A stretch of 64,000 nt of DNA from Rhizopus arrhizus (lineage: Eukaryota; Mucoromycota; Mucoromycetes; Mucorales; Rhizopodaceae): assembly GCA_024220505.1 (NCBI GenBank), contig JAKZZE010000007.1, positions 1,426,001 through 1,490,000 on the forward strand, given 5' to 3'. Shown one piece after another: positions 1 to 13,176 of the stretch. The notes under the pieces are model-generated. The model had not been told where the DNA came from. It did not search any database and saw only the letters and a list, made by a program, of their open reading frames with translations. Made by a program: the position numbers and the translations under genes. How positions within the stretch are numbered: the first letter of the stretch is position 1; the number at the start of each line of letters is the position of its first letter.

Positions 1-404
1 GTCCAAGCGGTGGGAACAGCATGGTTCATGGCTCGCTGGAGGAGGTCTCTAGTATGAACTAGTCTCTCCAGATCCTTAGAGCAGGCTTCGTACTTAGCGC
101 GCACCATGCTATCTTCCTCTGACTCAGGCGTCGTAGAAAGAAGACGAACAGACAAGTTAAGAATAACTTGGGTGGCACCGATGATGGTGGAATCCAACTC
201 CTCAATAGAAGAGTGGATGGATGGAACTGCGATTCTAGGCTCAAGAGAACCAGAAGAAACTGCGGAAGTGGTCATTCCAGAGGACTCTGCCTCTGAAGGT
301 AAAGTAGAAACATCTGACATACGACGAGCGTTATCAGGATAAGTTTTGGCATTACTACTGGAAGAACCAGCAGCAGCAGAGTTAAAGTCATTTGTGTTTG
401 ACAT
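1..404 (-). CDS. Gag-like protein of an LTR element, N-terminal part (runs off left edge)
   Basis: An open frame begins with ATG at 404 and stays open for about 134 codons to the window edge. It starts MSNTNDFNSAAAG and is rich in Ser, Thr, Ala and Glu, with a later charged helix-like stretch (positions roughly 75-130). It has no recognisable catalytic motif. It lies 143 nt downstream of a 281 bp LTR-like sequence on the same strand, which is where gag would sit in a Ty3/gypsy element, so gag is inferred from position rather than similarity. The rest of the element lies outside the window. It could instead be an unrelated host gene whose promoter is LTR-derived. Confidence 0.5.
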   Translation of the reverse strand, partial: MSNTNDFNSAAAGSSSSNAKTYPDNARRMSDVSTLPSEAESSGMTTSAVSSGSLEPRIAVPSIHSSIEELDSTIIGATQVILNLSVRLLSTTPESEEDSMVRAKYEACSKDLERLVHTRDLLQRAMNHAVPTAW

Positions 405-547
405 ATTGGTAAGGTAGGTAGTAATAATAAAAAAGGGTTGTTTTAAAAATAAAGTCAATAAAGAATTCACAAAAAAAAATGTTTTGCCAAGTATTAAAAT
501 AAGAGACAAAAACTAAAAAGACAATAGTTGTGAAACTAAAGATTATA

Positions 548-828
548 TGTTGCTTTATTAATAAAAACATTTGAGGCTATTTATACTTTTTGGATGTCTG
601 GATCTTTACCGCTATTTCAATTGATCGGTTAAAAGAATAATGTGGGAAGGATGGGAAGATAAAGGAAAGATAGTAGATAATCAATAGCCGCTGTCTTCTT
701 GACGAATCAAGGGACAATGAAGTAGATAAATTATTGATCTAACGATAATTATCGAATAAAGTTGGATTGAACTGCCGTTGTTATAATCAGGTTCCGATAT
801 AGTCGTGGGAACACCGATAGAGACAACA
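548..828 (-). mobile_element. Putative 5' LTR of a minus-strand retroelement
   Basis: On the minus strand the segment starts TGTTGTCTC and ends AAAGCAACA, so it has a TGTTG...CAACA terminal inverted repeat typical of LTRs. A TATA-like box (GTATAAATAG on the minus strand, near 575-590) lies close to the 3' end, followed by AATAAA just before the CAACA terminus. The right border (828) abuts the integrase frame of another element. No second LTR copy is visible because the element leaves the window, and the target-site duplication (candidate GGGCA at 829-833) cannot be verified. No clear tRNA-type primer-binding site (TGG...) follows the LTR. Confidence 0.55.
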
Positions 829-1681
829 GGGCAAAGTTGGCTATTGCGGAGATCTCTCGTTTATCCATGAATGTTCACTTTACTAGTTGTGTGGATACAA
901 CAGTTGATACATTCACTAAATTCGTAGAATTATATCCGGTAAAATCTACTAGTGGGGAAGATGTAGCCCAAGCGTTCTACAACAATTATATTCTCAAGCA
1001 CGGCATTCCTTCTGAAATATTACAAGACAATGGTCCTCCATTCTCCAGCATGTTTCATTCACAACTAACAAATCTCCTCGGCTCGGAAAATCTTTACACA
1101 CCTGCGTATCATCCACAATCCAACGGTATAGTAGAAAGATTCATGACAACTCTAAGAAGAATGATTTTATCATATACAGAACAAGCAAGCATCAAAAATG
1201 AATGGTATAAGAATTTAAGATTAATTCAATTTGTTTATAACAACTCAGTTCATTCAACCACTGGCTTCACTCCTTTCTTTTGGTACATGGTCGACATCCA
1301 AGAACACCTTTGGTAACAGCTGATGAAGGCACGATGTATGAACACTACAAGTCGCCTCCACAAGAATTTGCAATCAAGCTGCAAGAAAAACTAAATTGTG
1401 CGTTTGACATGGTCGATAAGTATATGATTAGAAAGTCTCAAAATGAACAAGAAAACCCGTATGAACTTGGACAACAAATTTTATTATTCAATCAAGCGTT
1501 ATCCAACAAGAAGAAGCCACGCAAGTTGATGTTTGATTGGATTGGCCCTTTCTCGATAGTAAATGTTAAAACAAGATCTACTGTTGATGTTCAAGACATA
1601 AAAACGAAGAAAACGATATACAATGTGCATATTTCAAGAATCAAGTTAATTAAGCAACGTGATCCCAACAACAACAATTAG
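829..1681 (+). pseudogene. Ty3/gypsy-type integrase fragment, truncated and frameshifted
   Basis: The segment encodes the C-terminal half of a retroelement integrase. The D,D,E catalytic triad is visible as VDTFTKFVELYP, QDNGPPFSS and NGIVERF, followed by the usual ...GFTPFF... region and a C-terminal tail ending ISRIKLIK. The 5' part is missing because the minus-strand LTR element interrupts it at 828/829. Near 1270-1285 the frame moves by one base: the first frame runs to a stop at 1314-1316, while homology continues in the frame that is open to 1681. A single missing base in a short T run would explain this. It is a dead fragment, and similarity to Ty3/gypsy rests on the motifs alone. Confidence 0.8.
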
Positions 1682-2320
1682 AAAAACAATATAGAAATCT
1701 ATTTCAAGCTTTTTTGTCCTCTCTGGTTTTTTAATGCTGAATTACGATTATCTGATGATTAATTATTATATTATTATTTATTATCTTTTATATGGTCTCT
1801 ATCTCAGTCGTGGGATGTTGAGATAAAATATGATCTGAATCTTAATCTGAATAAAATTGCCTTTTTCTTTTATAATCAACTGTCACATAGCGTTCCTCAG
1901 TACAGTTGAAATGGAGTGAATAAAGATTACGAAAAAAAAGGAACAACAGCAATTACACAAAATCAACTCAGCAGTACCACTCTGATTCTTTATAAAAACC
2001 CCTTTGAATTTTACTTTGTTTTGTCCTTAAAAAACTACTCATATAGTTTACACAAAAGAGTATTTCCATATATTTGCTTGAAAAAGACAGAGAACGTAAG
2101 AATCATTATAAATTGTAAAGTGTATTCTTGTTAATCATATCAATAAAAAAGTGCTGTTTAAAGACATAAATAAAATAAAACATCAACAAATTATTTTAAA
2201 GTCCATTTTCTCTACAGAATTATCTACTTGTGTAGCATTGACTATGTTTTCATAAACAAACTTATAGTGGTAGGGTTACTCATGCTTTCTTGCAATAGTT
2301 GAAAAGGCACGATGTTTACT
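1682..2320. other. 3' flank of the integrase fragment, AT-rich
   Basis: Low-complexity AT-rich sequence follows the integrase stop. The 10-mer AGTCGTGGGA occurs both here (about 1807-1816) and in the minus-strand LTR (801-810), which may be coincidence or shared LTR ancestry. A 3' LTR of the plus-strand element might lie here, but its ends could not be defined. No supported gene. Confidence 0.3.
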
Positions 2321-2612
2321 TCAATTAGCCAATTGTTTTGTTTGATTCAGCAAAATGAAAATTCCTAATCGGTCGATCACAATTTCAAATGGCAAATAAC
2401 TTGGGAAATCCTGTATATAATGTGCGTTTCTTTTGAACATATTGTCCACTTGCAAAACATGCTCCTTCCAATCTGTTTCCCCTTGGTTTCCCGGCTGGCT
2501 CACCATATTCCTGGTACTCTTTGAGCTCGATCGCCTTCATCATCAAAAAATACCTCCCCTTCTCTACTCTTGCCTGAAAAATGACTCCTAGATTAGCTGC
2601 CACAGAACTCAT
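2321..2612 (-). pseudogene. Unassigned coding-like relic, two overlapping frames
   Basis: Two overlapping minus-strand frames (2385-2612, and 2321-2506 with a different start) read as plausible protein with few stops. One contains DWKEHVLQVDNMF and the other begins MSSVAANLGVIFQ. They would join with a one-base shift. The protein is not recognised. Position next to retroelement debris suggests a degraded element ORF, but nothing proves it. Confidence 0.25.
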
Positions 2613-4285
2613 ACTGATGTCTATGACACGTCTTTCCCCTCTTACTCTATTACTTTTGTCGTCATTGATCCCAAAGGATATTTTTTTGATCCCTTTTCAT
2701 TCCTTTTTGACCTGACTTGGGCGATTAAGATGTATTAAGGACATTGTGACTAAATTTGCGTATCGAAATTATTTTTTTTGCGTACTTGATTTTGCGTATA
2801 ACTGTATATTTTGTATTATAAAATAAAAATAAAATACGCAAAAAAAATGAGGATACGCAATTTTAGTCTGAAAATCCAATAGAATGCATTTCCAAAAATG
2901 GAAATCCAAAGTGATCTTGTAATTTAAATCAAGTAAATCCTCTTTCTCTTGCTTTATCATGCCAATTTAAATCATGATACCTTACGACCTTCTTTCAGTA
3001 AGTGGGTGAAGTGTGGTGAAAGAAATTAACAATGTTGTTTATCGCCATTCTACCTTATTCTAAACCAAAGTACTTCCTAACTTATCCAATCTCCATGTGA
3101 CCAATCGATCGACCACGTCTAAAACTCAAGATCACTTATTATTTGGTATAATGGTGTGCTTTTGATGATATAAAAGAAAAAGAAAAGCAATTATTTATTT
3201 TCTTTATTTTTGTAGAGGAAATACAAAAAGTGAGTAGTAGGGGTCGTCTTTTACAAATTTCTCATACACAACCACATACGACATCTTATATTTTCAAATA
3301 AAAATAAAAAAATAAGGAAAAAACTATCTAATACATATAGTGGACTTCTACTTAATATTCATTTTGATCGCGACAAAGTACAACATCCAAAGATTACGAC
3401 TTCCTTTACAAATAAGAATTTAGATCATTTAGTCTTTGTAGACTTCAACTCATTTTCATCTTTAATTTCGTACTATAAAATATCTAAAGAAAAGGCCAAA
3501 AAAAGCAAGTATAATGACAACAGAATATAATTATTTACTGTAGTCATACAAAATTTCTTGATAAGAAATTGACAACGAATAGAGCCTACTTTCCTTATCA
3601 ACTTTTAATGCTAAATTTCATTCTTAGTCACGAGATTCATTTTCTAGTGAATTCAGGAAGTACCCCTTTAAATCAAGTTCCTTTTGTTCTATTTGCTGTA
3701 TTGTACATTTTATTTTATTCGCCGCTTGTTATTTATATAGGGATTCTTGTTAAAAAATGTGTTGTTTGCCAAGAAAGAAAAAACTGTTTTGTTTGTATGG
3801 TACATGCTGGATGTTTGTACTACAGCTTCATACTAAAGTGAATGAATAGATGCAAATAGAAGCAGTTGGTAAACAGGTATTCACTTTTTTTAATGCAAAG
3901 AAGTTTCAAGTTTCTCAACAGGTATGCAAAAATGAATAACTTGATTAATTATTTTCGGATTCATAAATAAGCAAATGTCTTTTGCCTTATTGTGTTTATT
4001 GGTTGTGCATGAACATTGAAACCTATTTTTATTTTAAAACTCAATAAAAAGAGAAATCAACCACTATGGATACATTCATACATGCAAATAAATAATAAAG
4101 ACAGAAAAGTATAAACAGTTTTTAGATGGTTGTAGTTCATTAAAGAGTCAATTTATCCATAAAGCATGTAAATACTAAAAAGGAAGTTTCCAAATAAAGT
4201 CATTTTTTATTGTTGAACCAAAAAAAAAGTACAAGAGTTAAAACACCTTTTTTCTTTTTCTTTTTTTTATTATTATTTTGAGGAG
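2613..4285. other. AT-rich intergenic region
   Basis: About 1.7 kb of strongly AT-rich sequence between the retroelement debris and the kinase gene. It holds homopolymer runs and short open frames only. The last 200 bp must contain the kinase promoter and is T-rich just before the start codon. No gene is supported. Confidence 0.6.
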
Positions 4286-6540
4286 ATGACCATGGCTCCA
4301 TCAACCCTACAACCTGTACAGTTTACAGAAAAGAAAGTACAAAAAAGCAAGTCAAGTCAAAGACATCAAGTACAACAGATTGGTAATTATGTGATTTATA
4401 AAAGACACTGGGTTCTGGTAGTATGGGAACAGTTAAACTAGCCGAGTCACTATCACCAAAAGATCATCATCTGGTAAGCCTTGATGATGATGATATAGAT
4501 TGAACTAACAAGGGACGGATAGTACGCTGTTAAAATTATGCCAAAAATTAACCTTGATTTACCTGGTTTGGATGACAACAATAAGGATCCAAAGGATACA
4601 CCAAAAGAAAGAGAACAAAGAACAGTAAGGGAAATGGCTATTATGCATTTATTGCGTCATCCAAATATATGTCAATTGAAGGAGTGGGTTGTGCAAGGTG
4701 ATTGCTATTATATGTTTTTGGAATACATTGAAGGAGGTCAATTATTGGATTATATCATCAGTCACGGTAAATTAAGAGAAAAGCTGGCAAGGAAATTTGC
4801 AAGACAGATTGCGAGTGCACTCGGTAAGACAGCAAGTGTACCTACTATCGTATGTATTCACTTTATAAATAGATTATTGTCATAGAAACTCAATTGTACA
4901 CAGAGACTTGAAGATTGAAAATATTTTAATAACAAAAAATGAAGAAATTAAGATTATTGATTTCGGACTTTCCAATATTTATTCACCTGGAAGATTATTA
5001 AACACATTTTGTGGTTCACTTTATTTCGCTGCTCCTGAATTATTACAAGCAAAGCATTATACAGGTCCAGAGGTTGACGTATGGAGTTTTGGTGTTGTAC
5101 TTTATGTACTTGTTTGTGGAAGGGTGCCCTTTGATGATACGAGTTTGCCTGCATTACATCAAAAAATTAAAGAAGGACAAGTAGACTATCCTGATCATCT
5201 CAGCAGAGGTAAATAATCTAAAGTAAGTCGTATTATACTCATCATAAAGTAGAATGTGTTGACTTGCTATCCAAGATATTAGTTGTAGATCCAAATAAAA
5301 GAGAGACATTATCATTTGTGATCAGTCATCCATGGATGAATAAAGGCTATGATGACATGATCACAAACCATCTGCCACACCGTCATCCCCTTCATGAAAT
5401 CGATCAAAAAGTCATTCAAGGTATGCAAGGATTTGGTCTGGGCTCACCTGAAAGAATTGAATACAAGTTGGAAAGAATCATTCAATCTCCTGAATATCAA
5501 TACGCAGCTCAACAAATTGATCAAAATTATCATCAGCAGCATACCACGTATGAAAACAACAACTCACTTTCACGATGGCGTAGAAATACGTCTCTAAAAA
5601 GAAGTGCTAAGCCAAAAGATGACCCACAAACACTCCCGGCCATGTATAACCCACTGATTTCAATTTATTACTTGGTAAAGGAACGAAGAGAGCTGGATGA
5701 AAAGATTCAAATGCTGGAAAGTGAAGGATATCAATCGCCGGTGCAAATCGGCCGATCTGCCAGTACCTCACTTTCCAAATCGAGCAAAGACACGACGAGT
5801 GTGATGCGAAGGAAGACTGAACGCGTCGCGCCCTCCCATAGGCGACAGCAGTTTGAAAAGGACCCAGAGGATTGGGCTGCACCTGCCCATCACAGCACAG
5901 TCGGTGAACGCTCGGTCAAGTCATCGTCGAGTAACCTGTTGAAACGTAGTAAGAGTGCGGCTAAAAGGTTGGGCGCTATGTTACCCAGTCGAAGTCATGA
6001 ATCCATTGACCATGTCGATGTGTCGCTCAAGCAAAAGACAATGAACATCTTGAAATCCAATTCACTGAGCTATCGGCAACAGCAACCAAAGGCGAACCAT
6101 GCCCGTTTTGTTGAAGAACATGAAGGTAGGCTCATTGGGTCGTGTTATTCTAGGAACTAATGTACCACATAGGATCCAAGACAGCGAGTCATCACAACCC
6201 AAAGAGTTTATTCAATTTTAATAGAAGACATTTATTCAAGATACCAGCCAATGAAATGATAAGTTATGTTGAACAGGTGTTGACCAAGATCAATGTAAAA
6301 TATACTTTGATTGAACCGTTTTTATTGAGGTGCGAATATACCTATTCCCAAGATGAAGTCTTGATGGAACAAGGTACAGTCAAGTTTAATTTAATGATAT
6401 ACCAAGCAAGGTGGGCAGGTGGAAGGTTAGGCATCAAATTGATTGAAACCGATCAATCTTTAGAAAACGTCAAAGATTTCATCTACCAAAATTTGATAAA
6501 TGATTTAAATTCCTTAATTTATTCTCACGAAACACAATAA
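4286..6540 (+). CDS. KIN1: KIN1/PAR-1 (MARK)-type serine/threonine kinase with KA1 domain, apparent frameshift
   Basis: Five exons: 4286-4473, 4523-4823, 4873-5208, 5253-6125 and 6173-6540, about 688 aa once a one-base gap is allowed. Kinase motifs in order: glycine loop [16 protein letters not shown]-type lysine in [25 protein letters not shown], and APELL in the activation segment. The C-terminus (about 6200-6500) carries a KA1 domain with [13 protein letters not shown]. This pattern, including [13 protein letters not shown], is that of yeast Kin1/Kin2 and animal PAR-1, which act in polarity, exocytosis and septation at the plasma membrane. It is shorter than yeast Kin1 (about 1,060 aa) because the middle linker is short. 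The reading frame breaks between IGNYVIYK and the glycine loop near 4396-4402, where one A appears to be missing, so as written the protein would stop after about 55 residues. Only 79 bp separate it from the next gene. Confidence 0.88.
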
Positions 6541-6619
6541 AAAACGCGAATTTTTTGTGCGCGCATCCCCATTCTTTTTCGCCCCCTTTTTTTTCATAAG
6601 CAGTAGTAATACAAACAAC

Positions 6620-9303
6620 ATGCAACATAATGGATTTCCTAGTTGTGAAAAGTGTGAAGAAGGAGAGTATTTGGATATCATTCGGCTATCTGTTAAAAAT
6701 ACGATTGAAGCGCGACCTGTCAAGATTCACGCTCATTCTCATGAAAATCTTTCTAGCATCCTAGCTCGTCTTTGTGAAGAATTTCCAGACATGTGGGAAC
6801 AACAAACCGTGTATTATTTTTATATTGACATGGGTGGAATATACCATCATGTGGAAGAGACAAGCTGGTTAAGAGATAAGGATCAAATCATTGTCACTAC
6901 CTTAGAAGACACTGAGCTATTTCCAAAGCTAAACTTGAACGCTGGTATGGAATAGATACTCGTCTGACTAGAGTTTGACTAATTTATATTTTCTATAGTT
7001 CATGCCAGCTTAAGACCTTCTGTTGAATTACGACCTCACCAAAAAGAAGGCGTCGAAAGAATGATTTATATGGAAAAGGCATACCGTGGAGGCATCTTGG
7101 CAGACGATGTATGAAAAAAAAAAATAATAATAATACAATCTACTCAATTAAACATGCAACTTTGTGTAGATGGGATTAGGAAAGACATTACAGACGTTAA
7201 CTGTTATCCTTAGACAACAACCACGGATCAACATTCATGCTTGTAGCTTGATTGTTGTTCCTTCAAGGGCTGTAGGAGATCAATGGGCGGAAGAGATTAG
7301 AACAAAAACAGAATATGGAAGTGTACCTTATTTTGTCTATCAGGAAGACTGTGCTTCACTAATTGACCGTAAATCAGCTACCGTTAAAATACATATTGAC
7401 TGACATTTCCACTTTATAGAACCTCATTTTCGGATTATCATCACCACATATGATCGTGTTCGATTGGAATATAAAAAGTTCATCAACGGAGATCCCAACT
7501 GTCCACTATATCATATTGATTGGTATAGGATCGTCTTGGATGAATCCCATAAAGTGAGAGCACTCAAAACCATGTTGAGTGATGCTGTGATTGAATTAAG
7601 AGGAAAGTTCAAATGGTGTTTGTCCGGCACTCCTTTACAAGTAAAGTGGATACATACCAACACACGCGTAGTATAACTTATTCGTTGAATAGAATGACAT
7701 TTCAGAGCTATATCCCATCTTTGCATTTCTAAAAGTGGAAATCAACCCGAGAATGAAGGCAGACAAAGAATACATTGCAGAATTACTCAAGTTACACATG
7801 ATTCGCAGAAATATTTCAATCTTGCACGAAGAATCCATCCTGTTACCTAGGCAAGAGAATCGAATCATATTGGATTTCACTGAATCAGAGCGAGCCTTGT
7901 ATGAATATTTAGAGAAATTGTTGTATACACAGATAGCCATCACACGAAGACAAGGTGAAGCACATGCGACGTTTGCAACTACGGCCATTCTTTACTTGAG
8001 ATTAAAACAAGGTTAGGTCAGAGAATAAAACGTAGGGGGTTTATCTAACTGTAGTAGTGTGTGGACATCATATGATTTTGCTTGACAAATTTCCAGATTT
8101 GATTCCAATGGCACAATCTGGAGCAGAGAATGATCTGATTGACAGGCTGAATAATACAGATGAAAGTGAAGAGGTGGTAGTAAGAGAAAGGATGAACCCT
8201 GAAGAGACACTATCAGAATATAAAGAGGTGGTGGGCTTGATTGAAAGTTACTAGTAAAATAGCATGACGGATATAGGATAGAGAGCAAGTGCTGAGCATC
8301 TACGATAGTGACCAGTTTGGTGAATTGGATCAACCAGTGGATGTATCACAATTACAAAAATTGAAATTTATGAAGCATTCTACCAAGATATCATGGCTTG
8401 TCCATTTTCTAAAAGACATCTTGTCATCGAATCCAGCGGATAAAGTGGTGGTAGTTTCACAGGTATGTATACAATGATTGAATGACTGTATTTGACGCAT
8501 AGGATGCTAGTTTGTGGATCTTATTGTCAAAGTCAGTGAAGCATTGAGTTCCTCAAAAATCCCATGTCAATTATGTAAGTTCACTCGATCCCAGACAACC
8601 TATTTACTCATCTCTATTAGATCATGGCGGGTTATCCCCTTATCATCGTAGACAAGGCTTACTACGATTCAACCATGATCCAACGATGCGAGTGATGGTA
8701 ATGTCACTCAAGGCGGGTGGTATCGGCTTAAATTTACAAAGAGCAAATCATATGGTCATTTTGGATCGTTGGTGGAATCCAGGTAAAGGAAAAGAAACAA
8801 AAGAAATTTTCTTTCTTTATTTGGTTGAATTGTATCTATTGTAGTATGATTTATAACATATCACCCTGTAGCTACGATGGATCAGGCGGTTGCGAGAATC
8901 CACAGAATGACGCAGTCGAAACAAACCTATGTCCATACGGTCGTCATTAGGGATACAATAGAAGAAACGTTGATGGATAACATTTTGGGGAAAAAGGTAC
9001 AGATATCATTCTAGTGTAGTCTGTTTGCTGATTTCGAAATAGAATAAATTGTTTCAGCAAATTGTGGAAACAGAAGAGGTAATAGAAGAAGCAGACATTG
9101 AAGATTTGGATGTGAACGATGCAAATCACATGGAAGACATGGATCTTGATATTGATAGTGGTAATGACGGTGTAGCTGTTGTTATAAAAATGAAAAATCA
9201 AGAAGAGAAGGGTGACATGTTCAATGATGATCTATCGATTGAAATACCTAGAAATACTAATAGCAATAATCATTTGCAACTAGACAATGAATTTAATGTA
9301 TAA
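6620..9303 (+). CDS. SNF2-family ATPase, Rad5/Rad16-like but lacking a RING finger
   Basis: Eleven exons give about 715 aa. Introns are at 6945-6998, 7109-7169, 7369-7419, 7641-7692, 8012-8057, about 8247-8289 (borders uncertain), 8463-8510, 8575-8620, 8783-8871 and 8997-9042. The N-terminal 110 residues are an unrecognised domain. Helicase motifs follow: LADDMGLGKT (Walker A, split by intron 2), VLDESHK in place of DEAH, SGTPLQN, then the C-terminal lobe with [21 protein letters not shown] and [11 protein letters not shown]. Rad5, Rad16 and HLTF carry a RING between the lobes; here that interval (about 8058-8290) is acidic and has no Cys/His cluster. Motif VI has Thr where Gly is usual (HRxGQ). 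The C-terminal tail is very acidic. A nuclear DNA-translocase role in repair or transcription is inferred from the family. TTF2/lodestar-like proteins are an alternative relationship. Confidence 0.85.
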
Positions 9304-9446
9304 TTTTGTAAATAAATCTCCTTTTTATCATTGCATCTTTATGTGGCTCAATGAGCGGCTATTTAAAAACTATCCATCTTTCCATAAAAAATTTCGAGGT
9401 TTTTTAGATCTGTCAAAAAGTTTTTCTTGTTCAATCTACTATAAAA

Positions 9447-11878
<2,432 letters not shown>

Positions 11879-12054
11879 AGATGCTAAAGATAGTAAAAAG
11901 ATTGTATATGTGTTTATACAAAAACAAATAATATTAATAATTTAAATCTCTTTTTTTCTATAATGTATTTCGCATTCAAATTATATCTATGCTATAATCC
12001 TTCTTCTGATAATCTCTGATTTAAAAATACAAGAGATTGTGCCATGACTATTGG
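11879..12054. terminator. Short convergent 3' intergenic region
   Basis: 176 bp separate the stop codons of TRM4 (+) and the FHA-RING gene (-). It is AT-rich with AATAA-like motifs on the plus strand near 11,925-11,935, so both polyadenylation signals must fit here and the 3' UTRs may overlap. Confidence 0.4.
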
Positions 12055-13094
12055 CTATTGTTTTATGAGTGATGATGATTGTTTTATGAGATTTATGTAT
12101 ACCTCTTGATTTTCTTCATCAAATACTGTTTTTTCACGTTGATGACCGCCACCTCTGACTTCATTTGATTGTTCTTCTCCATCTTCTTCTTTAAAAATAC
12201 ATGAGTAAATAAGGACGAAAGGAATATGAACTCTACCTAAACCAAGCATATGCATAACTTCCTCTTCTTCTACAGCCACACTATCTTCTAAATTTGAATA
12301 CGTTCTACAAAGCGGACAAGAAAACCCAGGATAATTCTGCTGGAGCAAAGGTCTCAAACACCTATAATGATACACATGAGAGCAAGGAGCGATAAATAAA
12401 GCTTGAAAGGGTGCAATACAATAAAGACAGATACAGCACTCTTGTATATCTTCTCGCTTTGTTGCATCTGACAACTGATTTTTAAGCTGTTGAAAGGCGG
12501 TCAAGTTGTAGGTGTTTGAGCAAGTCTCTCGCCATTCCCGACGGTTGACTTCCAAACGCATCTTGACTGCCCGGTACATGGGTTCTAGACCTCCTTTGTA
12601 ATCCACTCCTAATTGAACAAGATCCCCGTCCACGATTTCTTGAGGTTGTGTGCTTTCTGAATTGGCAGGTGATAGACGAACGTGATTCACAAAAGTACCA
12701 CTGGATGAACAAGTATCCTTGATATACAACTGTCCAAAACAAGATGTTGGTGTTTTCTCCTTTTCATAGTTCATTTCCTTACCTTCTTGTCTTCTCCTGC
12801 CCATATTTCTGCATGATATCGACTGACTACTTTACTCTTAAAAGACAATCGGTTGGAAATCACTGCTCGGTCAGAATATCGGCCCAGTTTGACACTAGGT
12901 CCTCCAGCAACTAATTTACGATTAATGACATCAAATACAAAACATCTATTGGTGGTTCCAACGTTAGGTATCAGTCGAATATGAATAGAATTTTCTTCAT
13001 CTCCCAAAGGCTCTTCTACTGCTGTACACCTATTTGTCTTTTTGTCTTCACGAAGGCATCTTGTACGATTGGAAGTTTCTGCTGCGTTGTCCAT
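12055..13094 (-). CDS. DMA1: FHA-RING E3 ubiquitin ligase, DMA1/CHFR type
   Basis: Exon 1 (13094-12783) encodes the first part of an FHA domain with KLGRYSDR and FKSKVVSRYHAEIW. After the intron 12730-12782, exon 2 continues with YIKDTCSSSGTFVNH, the phosphothreonine-binding loop region, and then a RING finger: CCICLYCIAPFQALF, APCSHVYHYRCL, CPLCR. This FHA-then-RING order is typical of S. pombe Dma1 and yeast Dma1/Dma2, which ubiquitinate substrates in spindle-checkpoint and septation control. The length is 328 aa, or 312 if a second, in-frame intron (12189-12236, 48 nt, GTAGAG...AAAG) is removed. The start MDNAAETSNR was chosen over an upstream in-frame ATG because it begins just before the conserved region. 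Confidence 0.9.
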
Positions 13095-13127
13095 TGAACG
13101 AGTATCATAAAGGAACATGAGAGAAAA

Positions 13128-13129
13128 AG

Positions 13130-13163
<34 letters not shown>

Positions 13164-13176
13164 GAGAAAGAGAGAA
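13128..13176. repeat. GA-rich microsatellite
   Basis: An imperfect (GA)n / GAAA tract reading GAGAGAGA... It lies 35-80 bp upstream of the FHA-RING start codon, so in the mRNA it is a CU-rich leader or core promoter tract. Similar pyrimidine tracts precede other start codons here (for example before 16111 and 42251). Confidence 0.7.

Noticed and set aside
3569..3841. 90-codon hydrophobic plus-strand frame
   Set aside because: The hydrophobicity follows from T-rich DNA. No start context, intron or similarity supports it.
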